64,000 nt of DNA from SZUA-430 sp964646885 (lineage in GTDB: Bacteria; Pseudomonadota; Alphaproteobacteria; Micropepsales; Micropepsaceae), in NCBI GenBank assembly GCA_964646885.1, contig CAZYFM010000003.1:30014-94013 (forward strand), written 5' to 3'. Under the pieces are notes generated by a model. That model was not told where the DNA came from. It made no database searches and saw only the letters and a program-made list of their open reading frames with translations. Numbering within the stretch: position 1 is the first letter of the stretch; each line of letters opens with the position of its first letter. A program made the translations under genes and the position numbers. Below, piece by piece: positions 9,829-19,434 of the stretch.

Positions 9829-10193
9829 GCCGCAAGATCCTGATCGTCGAGGACAACGCCCTGCTGCGCGAAATGTACCGCAGCGCCCTGAGGCCACTGG
9901 GCGCCGAACTCGTGGAAACACAACGCGGCGCGCTCGTTCCCGATCTGGTTCGCAGCCATCAGCCGAACCTTGTGATCCTGGACCTGGTATTGCCCGACAT
10001 ATCTGGCCAGGACGTGATCAGGACGCTGCGCCAGTCGGAGGCCGGATCACGCATTCCGGTGCTCGCCGTCACAAATGCCGTAACTGCCGGCGATGAAGCC
10101 GCGCTCAAGGCTTTGGGTTTCTCGGGGCTCATCCTGAAGCCGATCGACTTGCGCAGCTTTGCACAGACGGTCGCCCGCTTCCTGCCCAGTTAA
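9825..10193 (+). CDS. single-domain response regulator (CheY/DivK-like)
   Basis: A 122-residue stand-alone receiver domain without output domain. Acidic residues E9/D10 (VEDN), phosphorylation site D53 (ILDLVLPD), switch residue T83 (AVTN) and K105 (LKPID) are all in place. The ATG at 9825 is chosen because it overlaps the Hpt stop (ATGA). An in-frame start 36 bases earlier would lie inside the Hpt gene. With no DNA-binding or enzymatic domain, it must act by protein contact, as DivK or CheY do. Its position 54 bases before the Pel operon makes a role in controlling polysaccharide output plausible but unproven. Confidence 0.9.
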   Translation: MSRKILIVEDNALLREMYRSALRPLGAELVETQRGALVPDLVRSHQPNLVILDLVLPDISGQDVIRTLRQSEAGSRIPVLAVTNAVTAGDEAALKALGFSGLILKPIDLRSFAQTVARFLPS

Positions 10194-10219
10194 CGCGACG
10201 TAAAACCTGCCCGCGCCAA

Positions 10220-10239
10220 GATCCGGCGAATTCCGGATC
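10220..10239. repeat. inverted repeat in front of pelA-like gene
   Basis: Seven-base arms GATCCGG and CCGGATC enclose CGAATT, in the 54-base gap between the response regulator and the GTG start at 10248. No T-run follows, so this is not an intrinsic terminator. It could be an operator, or an RNA hairpin that changes expression of the Pel genes relative to the relay genes. Confidence 0.5.
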
Positions 10240-10247
10240 GTGGACCC

Positions 10248-12461
10248 GTGAAACTCTGGACACTGCTGCTCGTCATCTGCGCCATCGCGCTTGGCCCATC
10301 GGCTGAAGCGCGCGAAGTTCCACGCGTGATACTCGGCATCCACGACAGTCCGGTGAACGCGGCTGCGGACGCATCCTATCTTTACTCAATCGCGGAGATG
10401 CCCCTCAACCATCTCGGCCTGAAGCTGGAATACGCCAACATCCGCAATACGGCACCACGCCTCAAAGGGCGATCTGATTTGCGCGGTGTGCTGATCTGGC
10501 TGAGCGACGGCCGCAAGTTGCCATTTGAACGACTGCTCGCACTTGTAAAGGAAGCAACGGAACAGGACATCCCCGTTCTCCTTGTCGGAAGCCTTCCAAA
10601 CGAAACGGACGACAGGGGTAAACTGATCTCCCTCGCGGACCAGAACCGGTTCCTGTCGTACCTCGACCTTCAGACCGAAGGAAAGTTCCTGCCCTACACC
10701 TTCGACCTGCGACTTCACACCAAGGTCTCGGACTATGTCGAGTTCGAGCGCAAGCTGCCCAACCCTCCCCCCGCCACCGAGTCCGTTTCACCGACATCAC
10801 CGACAGCGCGCGTCCTCCTTTCCTATGAGCGCAAGGGCAGCGAAGGTGGCCTCATCCACCCTGTGCTGCTCACGCGGAAAGGGGGATACATCGCCGCCGG
10901 ATTTTCGCACTACGAAAGCCGGAACGGTGCGTTCCTGCAGTGGTACATCAATCCGTTCCGCTTCTTCGCCGACGCGTTCCGCACGCAGGGCATGCCCGTT
11001 CCCGACACCACAACGGTGGCCGGCCGGAGGATTTTCTACAGCCACATCGACGGCGATGGCTGGGGCAACGTCTCCACCGCCGACAAGTATGATGGAAAGG
11101 GGCTTTACGCTTCCGAGGTCATCCTGCACGAAATCGTGGATGGTTTTCCCGACCTTCCGGTGACGGTGGCCCCCATCGCAGCAGACCTGGACCCGGCCTG
11201 GACCGGAACGATACGAAGCCAGCAGATCGCGCGCGCCCTGTTCCGGCGCCCGAACGTCGAGCCCGCGTCCCACACCTACACGCATCCTTTCGAATGGAGG
11301 TTCTTCGGGCCAGGCTACAAGCCCGAGAACGAACTCCCCTTCCTGCCGAAATACGCGAAGCACAGTCTGGCGCCGGGAATGAAGGCCAGGCCCCACGTGC
11401 ACAAGTCAAAGCTCGCGCACAACTACGATGCCCCGCGCGCCTATGGCGACATCCCTTACTCGCTGAAACGCGAGATGGAAGGTTCTGCCGCCTACATCAA
11501 CCTCTTCTGTCCGCCCGGCAAGAAGGTGCGATTGCTCCAATGGTCGGGTGACACCTCGCCGACCGAAGACGCCGTCGCTGCTGCCATCCGTGCGGGCCTC
11601 CTCAATCTCAATGGTCGTGACACGCGTTTCGATGGAGATAATCCGTCCTACACCGCCGTGTCCCCATTGGGAAAGCGTTCAGGCCGCTTCATGCAGATCA
11701 GCGCGAGCCACGCGAACGAGAACGTTTACACCGACTTGTGGCAGGGAAGGTTCTTCGGCTTCCGCTACCTCGTCTCATCGCTGCAGAACACGGAGAAGCC
11801 GCTGCGGGTCAAGCCCGTCAATATCTACTATCACATGTACTCCGGAGAGAAGCAGGCAAGCCTGAAGGCCCTCATCGATGTCATGAAGTTCACGTCGGGA
11901 CTTGAACTCGCTCCCATCACCGCCACGGACTATGCCGCATTGGGACAGGGCTTCTACGCGATGAAGCTGGACGAACTGGCACCCTTGACCTGGCGCATCC
12001 GGGACAGGGGCGCGCTGAACACCATCCGCTTTGACAATGCGCAGAACCTGTCCCTGGATCCGTCTGCGTCTGCAGGCGTTCTGGGCAGCCGGCGCGTCGG
12101 CAACATCCTCTATGTGGCGCTGGATCCGCAGGCAAAGACACCCGAAGTCGCCATGCGCAAGGGACCCGACCAGCCGGGCGCGCGTCCCTTGCTGTCGCAT
12201 TCACGCTGGCAGGTGCGCGGGCTTGAGCAGGATGGACCGACCACGCGCTTCATGGCCCAGGGGTTCGGGCCCGGGGACATGACATGGATCGTGCCGCAAT
12301 CCGGCGGAAAGGAGCGATGGGAAATCAGATCCGGAAGTCACGTCGTCCAGTCGAGCCTGCCTGATGCCGACGGGCGCATTCGCTTCATCCTGCCTCGCGG
12401 CGCCGAAGGCGGAACCACAATCACCATGACCAGATCGAAACTGAGGCCTGCCATCCTGTGA
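10248..12461 (+). CDS. pelA: PelA-like polysaccharide deacetylase, lacking the hydrolase domain
   Basis: Periplasmic protein of 737 residues with a signal peptide (about residues 1-21, cut near AEA/RE). The deacetylase core is recognisable by HIDGDGW (residues 266-272; D268 and D270) and SHTYTHPFEW (341-350; H342 and H346), the metal and catalytic motifs of Pel-type carbohydrate esterases. In Pseudomonas PelA (about 950 residues) a glycoside hydrolase domain precedes this part. Here the protein begins instead with about 230 residues resembling the linker/Rossmann-like region, so the hydrolase is absent. It would partly deacetylate the GalNAc-rich polymer during export. The start is GTG. The stop overlaps the next gene (GTGA). 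The Pel assignment rests on motifs plus neighbours PelD-G. Confidence 0.82.
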   Translation: MKLWTLLLVICAIALGPSAEAREVPRVILGIHDSPVNAAADASYLYSIAEMPLNHLGLKLEYANIRNTAPRLKGRSDLRGVLIWLSDGRKLPFERLLALVKEATEQDIPVLLVGSLPNETDDRGKLISLADQNRFLSYLDLQTEGKFLPYTFDLRLHTKVSDYVEFERKLPNPPPATESVSPTSPTARVLLSYERKGSEGGLIHPVLLTRKGGYIAAGFSHYESRNGAFLQWYINPFRFFADAFRTQGMPVPDTTTVAGRRIFYSHIDGDGWGNVSTADKYDGKGLYASEVILHEIVDGFPDLPVTVAPIAADLDPAWTGTIRSQQIARALFRRPNVEPASHTYTHPFEWRFFGPGYKPENELPFLPKYAKHSLAPGMKARPHVHKSKLAHNYDAPRAYGDIPYSLKREMEGSAAYINLFCPPGKKVRLLQWSGDTSPTEDAVAAAIRAGLLNLNGRDTRFDGDNPSYTAVSPLGKRSGRFMQISASHANENVYTDLWQGRFFGFRYLVSSLQNTEKPLRVKPVNIYYHMYSGEKQASLKALIDVMKFTSGLELAPITATDYAALGQGFYAMKLDELAPLTWRIRDRGALNTIRFDNAQNLSLDPSASAGVLGSRRVGNILYVALDPQAKTPEVAMRKGPDQPGARPLLSHSRWQVRGLEQDGPTTRFMAQGFGPGDMTWIVPQSGGKERWEIRSGSHVVQSSLPDADGRIRFILPRGAEGGTTITMTRSKLRPAIL

Positions 12462-15412
12462 CACGCTGGTTGATCCTCCTCCTCGTGCCGGCCGCAGCCC
12501 TCGCGCTGGGCGCAGCCCTCGTTCCCAGCAGCCTCGAGCAGGCTTTCATGTTCCTGCACGACCGGGACTACACGCGCGCCGCCGACAGTTTTTCTGACCG
12601 ATGGAAGAATGGCGACCGCTCCCGCGAAGTGGCAAACGCTTTGGCCGAACTCCATGTTCGTGAGGGTGACCCCGCGAAGGCCGCAGACATCCTCGTCGAG
12701 TACATATCGAAAAGCCCCGCAGACACGCACGCACTGGCGCGGCTCGCCGAGATTTTCCGGGATGACCAGCAGCGCAACAGGTACATCGCGACCCTCGAGC
12801 GACTTTGGGATCTCAAGAAAGAGCCCGGCATCCTTCACTCCCTGCAGAAGCTCTACGAGCAAGCCGGTCGCGAAGACGACCAGATCCGCACGCTCGAAAC
12901 GCTCGTGAAGAAAAATGCGGCGGAACTGAACGACCTCATAACGCTCGCCGATCTCCTGTCGCCGCGCGAGCCGAAGCGCTCGCTCGAAATGCTCTTCAAC
13001 GCCTTCCGCCGCTGGCCTAACGACATCACGGTCGATACCGCGCAGACCATGACAGTCCTCGCGACCGGCGAGGATCGGCCGGATCTCGTGAAATCCGTTG
13101 TCATCCCGTGGCTCGCCCGCAGGAAGTCATTCCGCGATGTGGAACCCATCGCGGTCTCGTTGACCGCCGAACGCCTCGACGGGCTTGCGATGGAAGCCGT
13201 CAAGGCGAGCGGCGCTTTCGAGGCCGGGGATCCCGAGACTGTGGTGCTCGCAGCACGCCTGGAATCGAGGTCCGGCCAGGCGGTCCAGGCCTTTGATCGC
13301 CTTCGGAAGCTGCGCGACGCCCGGCGCCTTCCCGCACGCGGCGACGACGTCTACATCGAAACAGCCCTGCTGTCCGGTCGGGCTGACGAAGCCCTCACAC
13401 ATGTCCTCGAACGCGGGCCGGCCAACCTGCCATTCTGGTTGCAGTCCTGGTTCGTGGCAAAACTGAAGGAAGCCGGAAACGTCAGTGCGTTGCAGGCCCT
13501 TGCCGACAGGTATGACGGTGACCGGACGGCGCCAGCCCTTTTCATCCGCGCAAACGTACTGCTGGCCACGGGCAAAAAGCCGGAAGCCCTTGTGCTCGCA
13601 TCGCAGGCAACCGCATTGGTTACGGACGTGCCTGCCGCCATCGCCGTTTCGGGCCTGCTCGCAGAGACAGGGGACACCGCCCGCGCACGAACGCTCTTCC
13701 GCAAGTACGCCCCCGGCCCTGACAATGTCGCAATGGATGACCTTGCCCCGGCGACGACCATTGCGCTGGTCCTCAGGGACGCCGATCTTGCGCTTGCGAT
13801 GGCGACAAGGCTGCGCGAGCAGCGGCCAGGCACAGTCTCGGACATCCTGTATGCGCGCGCGCTTGGCCTTGCAGGTCAAACGGACAAGGCACTGGCACTG
13901 CTCGACGACCTGGATGGCTGGTCCGAGACCAGGGAGATGGCGACCTTCGAAGTGCTGAGGAACGGTCACAGGATCAAGGAACTCCAGCGGCGCCTGCTTG
14001 AACGACTGGACAGTGGAGAAACGACACTGCAGCAGCGTACGGCCTATGTCTTCGAACTGAATGGGTTCAAGGCAATCGAGGCTGCCGTCCCGGAAGACGT
14101 CGCCGGCATCGTTCAGGACGATCTCGAAAACGACAAGTCACCCGGAACGGCCCGGCTCGCGCGGATTGAGTTCCTTGGCAAGATCGACCCCGGCATGGCC
14201 CTTCCCTACGCGCTTGAGGCCGCGGAAGCGGATCCGGCGAACGCTGCCTACATCTATGTTCAGTTGGCACGCAAACTGGGTCGAAAGCAGGATCTCGGCG
14301 CGTTCATCGCATCAGCTTTGCCCAACATCCAAGAGCCTCGCCTGCGCGAGTCATTGCTGCACGAGTGGATTGCCGCCGGCGTGACGCGCGAAGCCCTGCC
14401 GTACATAAGGGAACTGGCCGACACGGGAGACCGCCAGTGGTTCTTTGCCTATGACGAAGCGTTGAGAAAGCTCGGAGCTTCAGCCGAACGCGCAAACTTC
14501 CTCACAGCCTACGCGCGGCGGAACGATCTCGACCCGGAATTCAGGGGACAGCTCGCCAGCCAGATCCTCGAAGTGGCGGGAAAGAAAGCCGCACTGGACC
14601 TCTTCGTGCAGGAGGCTGAAGGCGCCGGCCCGCGCTCGAAGGAGGTGGAGCAGGTCCTGTTCCTCTGGGGGCCCCGCCCGCCGCGAGAGGGCATCGAATG
14701 GATTGTTCAAAGGGCGAGAACCGCCGCGCAACACGACAGGGCGGCCTGGCTGACGCGTCTGATCGAGGCGAATGCGGCAGACGAAGCCTTGCCCTTGGCC
14801 GCAGGGTGGCGCGCGGATGGCGATGAAAGTGTGACGCTGGCCCTCGCAACTTGCCTGGAACAGCTCAGGCGCAAGGCCGAACTGCAGGCGCTCCTGAGGA
14901 CAGAGATCGCACGCAAGCTGTCGGCGACAGATGCCGCCAGGCTGGCAGAAACTGGCGAATCGCTGGGACTTCTGCCCGAAGCGCTTGCGCTTTACGAAGT
15001 GGCCGCGTCCAGGGACAGAAAATGGGCCCTCGCGGCGGGACGCGTAGCCCTCTATGCCGGCAAGCCCGCACGCGCTGCCGTCCTGCTCGGGGACGCGAGA
15101 TCTTCCGCAACGCGAAGCACCGAAGCGACCTGCCTGCTGGCGGAGTCGTTCTACCAGGACAGGAAAAAATCCGAAGCGCTCCGGACTTATCCTGATTGCC
15201 TTGCGTTGCTGGCGAAATCGGGCGCGGAACGTCCACGGCACAAGCGCCTCGAGATGCTGGCGCTGGTACGGCTATCAAGGTTTGAAGAGGCCGAAACGCT
15301 CGTTGAAAAGAGCGCTGATAGCGACCTGAAGGCCGATTACGCCTCGCTGCTGCTCGACACCGGAAACATGGAGCGCGTCAGCCGCTTCATGGCTCAAAAC
15401 AGCCAGCGTTAA
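12458..15412 (+). CDS. PelB-like TPR scaffold, N-terminal half of a split PelB
   Basis: A 984-residue protein with an N-terminal membrane helix (residues 4-22) followed by helical repeats of TPR type throughout (for example FLHDRDYTRAADSFSDRW and ALAELHVREGDPAKAADILVEY). There is no beta-barrel at the C-terminus. In Pseudomonas, PelB (about 1,190 residues) carries membrane helix, TPRs and an outer-membrane barrel in one chain. Here the barrel is encoded by the next gene. The TPR part in known Pel systems recruits PelA and guides the polymer through the periplasm. The GTG start overlaps the pelA stop. I infer homology to PelB from architecture and operon position, since TPR sequence alone is weak evidence. 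Confidence 0.78.
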   Translation: MTRWLILLLVPAAALALGAALVPSSLEQAFMFLHDRDYTRAADSFSDRWKNGDRSREVANALAELHVREGDPAKAADILVEYISKSPADTHALARLAEIFRDDQQRNRYIATLERLWDLKKEPGILHSLQKLYEQAGREDDQIRTLETLVKKNAAELNDLITLADLLSPREPKRSLEMLFNAFRRWPNDITVDTAQTMTVLATGEDRPDLVKSVVIPWLARRKSFRDVEPIAVSLTAERLDGLAMEAVKASGAFEAGDPETVVLAARLESRSGQAVQAFDRLRKLRDARRLPARGDDVYIETALLSGRADEALTHVLERGPANLPFWLQSWFVAKLKEAGNVSALQALADRYDGDRTAPALFIRANVLLATGKKPEALVLASQATALVTDVPAAIAVSGLLAETGDTARARTLFRKYAPGPDNVAMDDLAPATTIALVLRDADLALAMATRLREQRPGTVSDILYARALGLAGQTDKALALLDDLDGWSETREMATFEVLRNGHRIKELQRRLLERLDSGETTLQQRTAYVFELNGFKAIEAAVPEDVAGIVQDDLENDKSPGTARLARIEFLGKIDPGMALPYALEAAEADPANAAYIYVQLARKLGRKQDLGAFIASALPNIQEPRLRESLLHEWIAAGVTREALPYIRELADTGDRQWFFAYDEALRKLGASAERANFLTAYARRNDLDPEFRGQLASQILEVAGKKAALDLFVQEAEGAGPRSKEVEQVLFLWGPRPPREGIEWIVQRARTAAQHDRAAWLTRLIEANAADEALPLAAGWRADGDESVTLALATCLEQLRRKAELQALLRTEIARKLSATDAARLAETGESLGLLPEALALYEVAASRDRKWALAAGRVALYAGKPARAAVLLGDARSSATRSTEATCLLAESFYQDRKKSEALRTYPDCLALLAKSGAERPRHKRLEMLALVRLSRFEEAETLVEKSADSDLKADYASLLLDTGNMERVSRFMAQNSQR

Positions 15413-15468
15413 CCCGGCATTAGGCACGAACAGGCTCTCTGTGCCTGTTGGTACTGAGGTGTCGGGTC

Positions 15469-17040
15469 ATGCAGCCCAATCTTGCGACGTTGTTGGCACT
15501 GGGAGCGGGCGCGTGCGCGGCGTCCACGTCCGGCGCGGTCGCAGAAAACATCATCTCACCAGCCCGACAGACTGTTGCAGTAAAGGAAGACACTGGCGGC
15601 GCACAGCTGGCATTCCATGGCCTGACGGCATCCGGACTGACGCCGTCCGCTGACGGCATGGAAGTCTCGATCCGGTTCAATGAGCCGGTGGACGACAAGG
15701 TCGCACGCGAACTCAATCGCCTGGTGGCTTCTGTCGGAGACGCATCAACGGGTTACGACTCGATGCTCTTGCGCGTGCGCGCGCCATCCAGCTTCGAACT
15801 CGTGGAAGAACCCGCCGGCTTTGCGCTCCTGATCACACCCAGGAAACCTGCGGCCGACAGTGCAAGGTTCACGGAACTGGAGATTCGCCGCAGAACCCTG
15901 TCCGGAGACACGACCGGCGCCCGCGAGTTGCTCATCCCGCTGCGCACGAGCCGTCCGGACGACCCGGCCCTTCTGCGCATGGAGGCCTCTGTCGACTATG
16001 CAGATCACAATTACTGGGCTGCCGCGGAGAAGTATGATCAGGCCCTGAAACTGTCCCCGGATGATCGCGCGGCCAGGCAGGGACTGGAAGGTGCGCTGAA
16101 CCAGGTTGCCCCGCGCCTTGAAGCTGGCATCGAAACCCGCGAAATCGAAAAGGCCGACAGCCAGGTTCGCGGATGGCTCGCCGGCGAAACCCCGATCGCG
16201 CGCGGCCTGTCTCTGCGCGGACGGGTCGAGTACGTTGAACTCGAGGACAATGCGGTGCAGTCGGCAGACGGAGCACTTGAACCATTCTCCGGCACGAGAG
16301 TCATTGGCGAGATCGGCCTCTCCTATGATCTTGCCAATCGCTGGCTCGCCGCGATGAGCCTGCATGCATCCGAAGATGACCTCGGCGTCGGCGCGGCCAT
16401 CGGATACCGCGACGCCACCTCGGCGGTCGAGATTTCGGCCGGATACAACCAGCCCACCTGGGATTACCCTGAAACCATCGTGGGGAACGGCACCTTCGAC
16501 TTCATGGCCATGACCGCGACACGGTCGTTCGAAGACACCTGGTTCCTGAACCTCGGGTTGGCACTCCGCAGATATGCACTCTACGGACAGGACGAGGCAG
16601 CCATCACGTCATCCGTCGAAGCCGGACTGCGGTGGGCGCTGCCATTGGGCTCGCCAACCCGTGTTACGCTGGGCTACGGCTTCGATGCAGAGTACTCGCA
16701 CGACGTCGCGCTGCTGGATGATGGCGGAGGCGGATTCTACGCCCTGCTGCCTGCAGGAGACCGGGTCATTCACACCGCCGACCTGCGCATCGCGGATCAA
16801 CTCGCGGACACGATGTTTGCATCCGCATTCGCCGGCTACGCACGCGACAACGAAGGCACGGACGGACTGGTTGCTGGCGCAGAGCTGACGTACACGCCCG
16901 TGCTGGATCTCCGGATATCCCTGAACGCCTATTACAGCGGGATTTCCGACAGGCTCGGCGAAAGCGGAGACTACTTCCACGCGGGCCTGACGGTGACACG
17001 GCTGTTCGCAACGGCAAGCGGAACCGAAGATGGCGAGTGA
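15469..17040 (+). CDS. outer-membrane beta-barrel exporter, C-terminal half of a split PelB
   Basis: A 523-residue protein with a signal peptide (MQPNLATLLALGAGACAAST, cut after AVA near residue 25). A small domain with one TPR-like unit follows (NYWAAAEKYDQALKLSPDD), and from about residue 230 an alternating polar/aromatic pattern of antiparallel strands runs to the end, finishing with YFHAGLTVTRLF as outer-membrane barrels do. It would form the polymer exit pore. ATG 15469 is chosen over the TTG 21 bases upstream because GAGG lies about nine bases before it and the signal peptide then starts cleanly. It follows the TPR gene by 56 bases and overlaps pelD by 11. Confidence 0.78.
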   Translation: MQPNLATLLALGAGACAASTSGAVAENIISPARQTVAVKEDTGGAQLAFHGLTASGLTPSADGMEVSIRFNEPVDDKVARELNRLVASVGDASTGYDSMLLRVRAPSSFELVEEPAGFALLITPRKPAADSARFTELEIRRRTLSGDTTGARELLIPLRTSRPDDPALLRMEASVDYADHNYWAAAEKYDQALKLSPDDRAARQGLEGALNQVAPRLEAGIETREIEKADSQVRGWLAGETPIARGLSLRGRVEYVELEDNAVQSADGALEPFSGTRVIGEIGLSYDLANRWLAAMSLHASEDDLGVGAAIGYRDATSAVEISAGYNQPTWDYPETIVGNGTFDFMAMTATRSFEDTWFLNLGLALRRYALYGQDEAAITSSVEAGLRWALPLGSPTRVTLGYGFDAEYSHDVALLDDGGGGFYALLPAGDRVIHTADLRIADQLADTMFASAFAGYARDNEGTDGLVAGAELTYTPVLDLRISLNAYYSGISDRLGESGDYFHAGLTVTRLFATASGTEDGE

Positions 17041-18391
17041 GCGTCAGCCGCCGGTAACAACTGTCATGGGCTTGCGGACGACTGCCGTCGTCGAGAGCGT
17101 CCTTCTGCTCGCGGCCATCGTGATCCTCGACCTGATTTCGGGCCCCGGCAATCGCTACTTTGACGTGTCACCACATCCATTCTGGATTGTCATCCTGCTG
17201 GTGTCTGCACAGTATGGCGCACTTGAAGGCGTCGTGGCAGCGATACTCGCCTCTGCGGCCTTACTGATCGGCAACCTCCCCCCGCTCGGATTTGGCGAGG
17301 ATCCATACGCGTACAGCGTGAACCTTGCCGTAAACCCGGCCATGTGGATGGCGGCCGCACTTGGCGTCGGCGAGCTGCGCAGCCAGGCAGACAGGCGCGC
17401 GCAGGAACTGGAGACGTCACTCTCGGAAGCGGCGGAACGGGAGGAACGGCTTATTTCGATGGCCGAGCGCCTGACGGCTGCGAACCGCGCGCTCGAGGAA
17501 CGCGTGGCCGGACAACTGCGCACGGTCGCAACACTTTATGAGGCGTCGCGCGCAGTTGAGCAGCTGGGAACCGGAGACGTTCTCGTCGGCATTTCGGAAC
17601 TCGTTCGCGCCGGCATCAACCCGAAGAAATTCTCGCTCTACCTGCTCAATGGCCAGCAGCTTGAATCGGTCATGAGTGAAGGATGGATGCCGGAAGACAG
17701 GTTCACACGCGTGTTTCCCGCGCAGAGCGCGCTGTTCCGCGAAGTCATCGTGAACCGCCGCCTTCTGTGTGTGGCCTCGCGCGCAGACCAGGCAGCGCTT
17801 GCGGGCGAAGGCATTCTGGCCGGGCCGATCTGTTCCGCGGAAACAGGCGAAACGCTCGGCATGCTCAAGATCGAGCGCATGGACGCCATCGAGTTCAACA
17901 TGACCACGGTGGAGAGTTTCCGCGTTATCTGCCAATGGATCGGAACGGCCTTCGCCCGGGCCCGCACATTCGAGAATGCTGCAAATCGCAGCCTGATCGG
18001 AACGGGATCCATTCTCGGTTCCTCCGCGGAGTATCCGCTCACGCAGTTCATGAAGGCACTCGCGCAGCGCGCCCGCTTCGACCTGGGCATCATCAACGTC
18101 GCCATCCACATGCCGGAGACGGCAAGCCCGGATCTGAAGGCACTTGTCATCCGCTCGGTTCGCCACACGCTGCAAAGTGTCATCCGGCAGACCGATATCG
18201 CCTGCGAGAGAGACCCGCGGGGCCTGGATTACCTGGTTCTGGCACCCTGCTGTCCTCCCGCTGAAGCGCGCAAGCTGGGGGACAAGCTCCGGAACGCACT
18301 CGCCGTTTCGATCCCCGAAAACGCCAACGCACGCATCAGCGTGGTCGCGTCCACGCCCGTCATCCAGGCCACGGCTGGAGCGATTGCATGA
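17030..18391 (+). CDS. pelD: PelD, cyclic di-GMP receptor of the Pel synthase complex
   Basis: An inner-membrane regulator of 453 residues. Four hydrophobic segments lie in the first 115 residues. A coiled linker follows (120-165), then a GAF domain (about 165-315), then a degenerate GGDEF domain (about 335-450) in which the catalytic motif is lost (RGLDYLVLAP). In Pseudomonas PelD, c-di-GMP is bound by an RxxD motif and a second arginine 35 residues later. Here RQTD at 386-389 and R421 keep this spacing exactly. The protein should therefore switch on polymer synthesis when c-di-GMP is high. The ATG lies inside the end of the barrel gene, and the stop overlaps pelE by ATGA. Confidence 0.88.
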   Translation: MASERQPPVTTVMGLRTTAVVESVLLLAAIVILDLISGPGNRYFDVSPHPFWIVILLVSAQYGALEGVVAAILASAALLIGNLPPLGFGEDPYAYSVNLAVNPAMWMAAALGVGELRSQADRRAQELETSLSEAAEREERLISMAERLTAANRALEERVAGQLRTVATLYEASRAVEQLGTGDVLVGISELVRAGINPKKFSLYLLNGQQLESVMSEGWMPEDRFTRVFPAQSALFREVIVNRRLLCVASRADQAALAGEGILAGPICSAETGETLGMLKIERMDAIEFNMTTVESFRVICQWIGTAFARARTFENAANRSLIGTGSILGSSAEYPLTQFMKALAQRARFDLGIINVAIHMPETASPDLKALVIRSVRHTLQSVIRQTDIACERDPRGLDYLVLAPCCPPAEARKLGDKLRNALAVSIPENANARISVVASTPVIQATAGAIA

Positions 18392-19434
18392 CACCGCGCG
18401 AACCGCTTCATGCGGACATGATCGCAAGCCTGGCGCTCTTTGCGGTCGGCGGCCTCGTTCTGGCCTACGTCATTGCCGACCGACTTCCCCTCTCGGCCTA
18501 CCTGCTGGCACATGTTGGATGTTCGGTATCTGCAATCCTGCTGGTCGCGCTGCAGGGACGCACACCCCGTCGCCAGTCGATCCTGCTCGCATTCGCAGCC
18601 ACGAGCATGGGCCCTGCCGGATCGGCAGGCGTTTTCATCTGCACGATCTTCGAGATGTGCTTCCGTCCCTACGCCACGCCGTTCACCGCTTGGTTCGCCA
18701 GCATCTTTCCCGAGGACGAAGACAAGTCACGCCAGGGTTTCCTCGACCTGCTTCACACCAGCGAGGATCCGGTCACGACATCGCTTCGCATCTCCTCTTT
18801 CCGGGACACGATGGCCGCCGGTACCATTGAGCAGAAGCAGGCCCTGCTTGGCTTGATCGCGCGAAGATTCTCGCCCGCCTTTGCGCCGGCCCTGAAACAG
18901 GCACTGGCCGACCCCGTGCCGGCCGTACGTGTGCAGGCCGCCGCCGCTGCGGCGTCCATCGAAGGCCGGTTCGCCGAGAAGACGTTTGCACTTCAGGAGA
19001 AGGCGCGACGCGCGGGCGCCACGGCCCACGACCATCTCGCTCTGGCGCGCCATCTGATCGAATTCAGCGAAAGCGGCATTGCGGAGGCGCAACGGATCGA
19101 GGAAGCCCAGGCTGCAGCGCTTCGCGAACTCGACGCGGTGCTGAAGGCGGACCCCGGCAATGCCGAAGCACTGTCAGCCTCCGCATCGCTCCTTGTGCAG
19201 TCTCACCACCCGGCTGAAGCCCTGGACAGGATCAGGCGCTGCATGGAGAAACAGGGAGAGACACCAGCGCTCTGTGCGCTGCAGCTTCAGGCCATGATGG
19301 CTCTGGGCATGTACGACGACATTCGCACCATGGCGTCGAGATGGCATCGGGCAACACGGTCCGGAAGCCAGGAAGCGGCAAGGCTCAGGGCGGCGGCGCA
19401 GCTCTGGCAGAGGGGAGCCGCGCATGCGGTCTAG
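18388..19434 (+). CDS. pelE: PelE-like membrane/TPR protein
   Basis: A 348-residue protein with two hydrophobic segments near the N-terminus (about residues 10-30 and 33-56), an amphipathic region, and a C-terminal helical-repeat domain (LDAVLKADPGNAEALSASAS is TPR-like). This is the layout and size of PelE (about 330 residues), which sits with PelD, PelF and PelG in the inner-membrane synthase complex. It overlaps pelD by four bases and pelF by eleven. Sequence conservation of PelE is low, so gene order carries much of the assignment. Confidence 0.8.
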   Translation: MTPREPLHADMIASLALFAVGGLVLAYVIADRLPLSAYLLAHVGCSVSAILLVALQGRTPRRQSILLAFAATSMGPAGSAGVFICTIFEMCFRPYATPFTAWFASIFPEDEDKSRQGFLDLLHTSEDPVTTSLRISSFRDTMAAGTIEQKQALLGLIARRFSPAFAPALKQALADPVPAVRVQAAAAAASIEGRFAEKTFALQEKARRAGATAHDHLALARHLIEFSESGIAEAQRIEEAQAAALRELDAVLKADPGNAEALSASASLLVQSHHPAEALDRIRRCMEKQGETPALCALQLQAMMALGMYDDIRTMASRWHRATRSGSQEAARLRAAAQLWQRGAAHAV

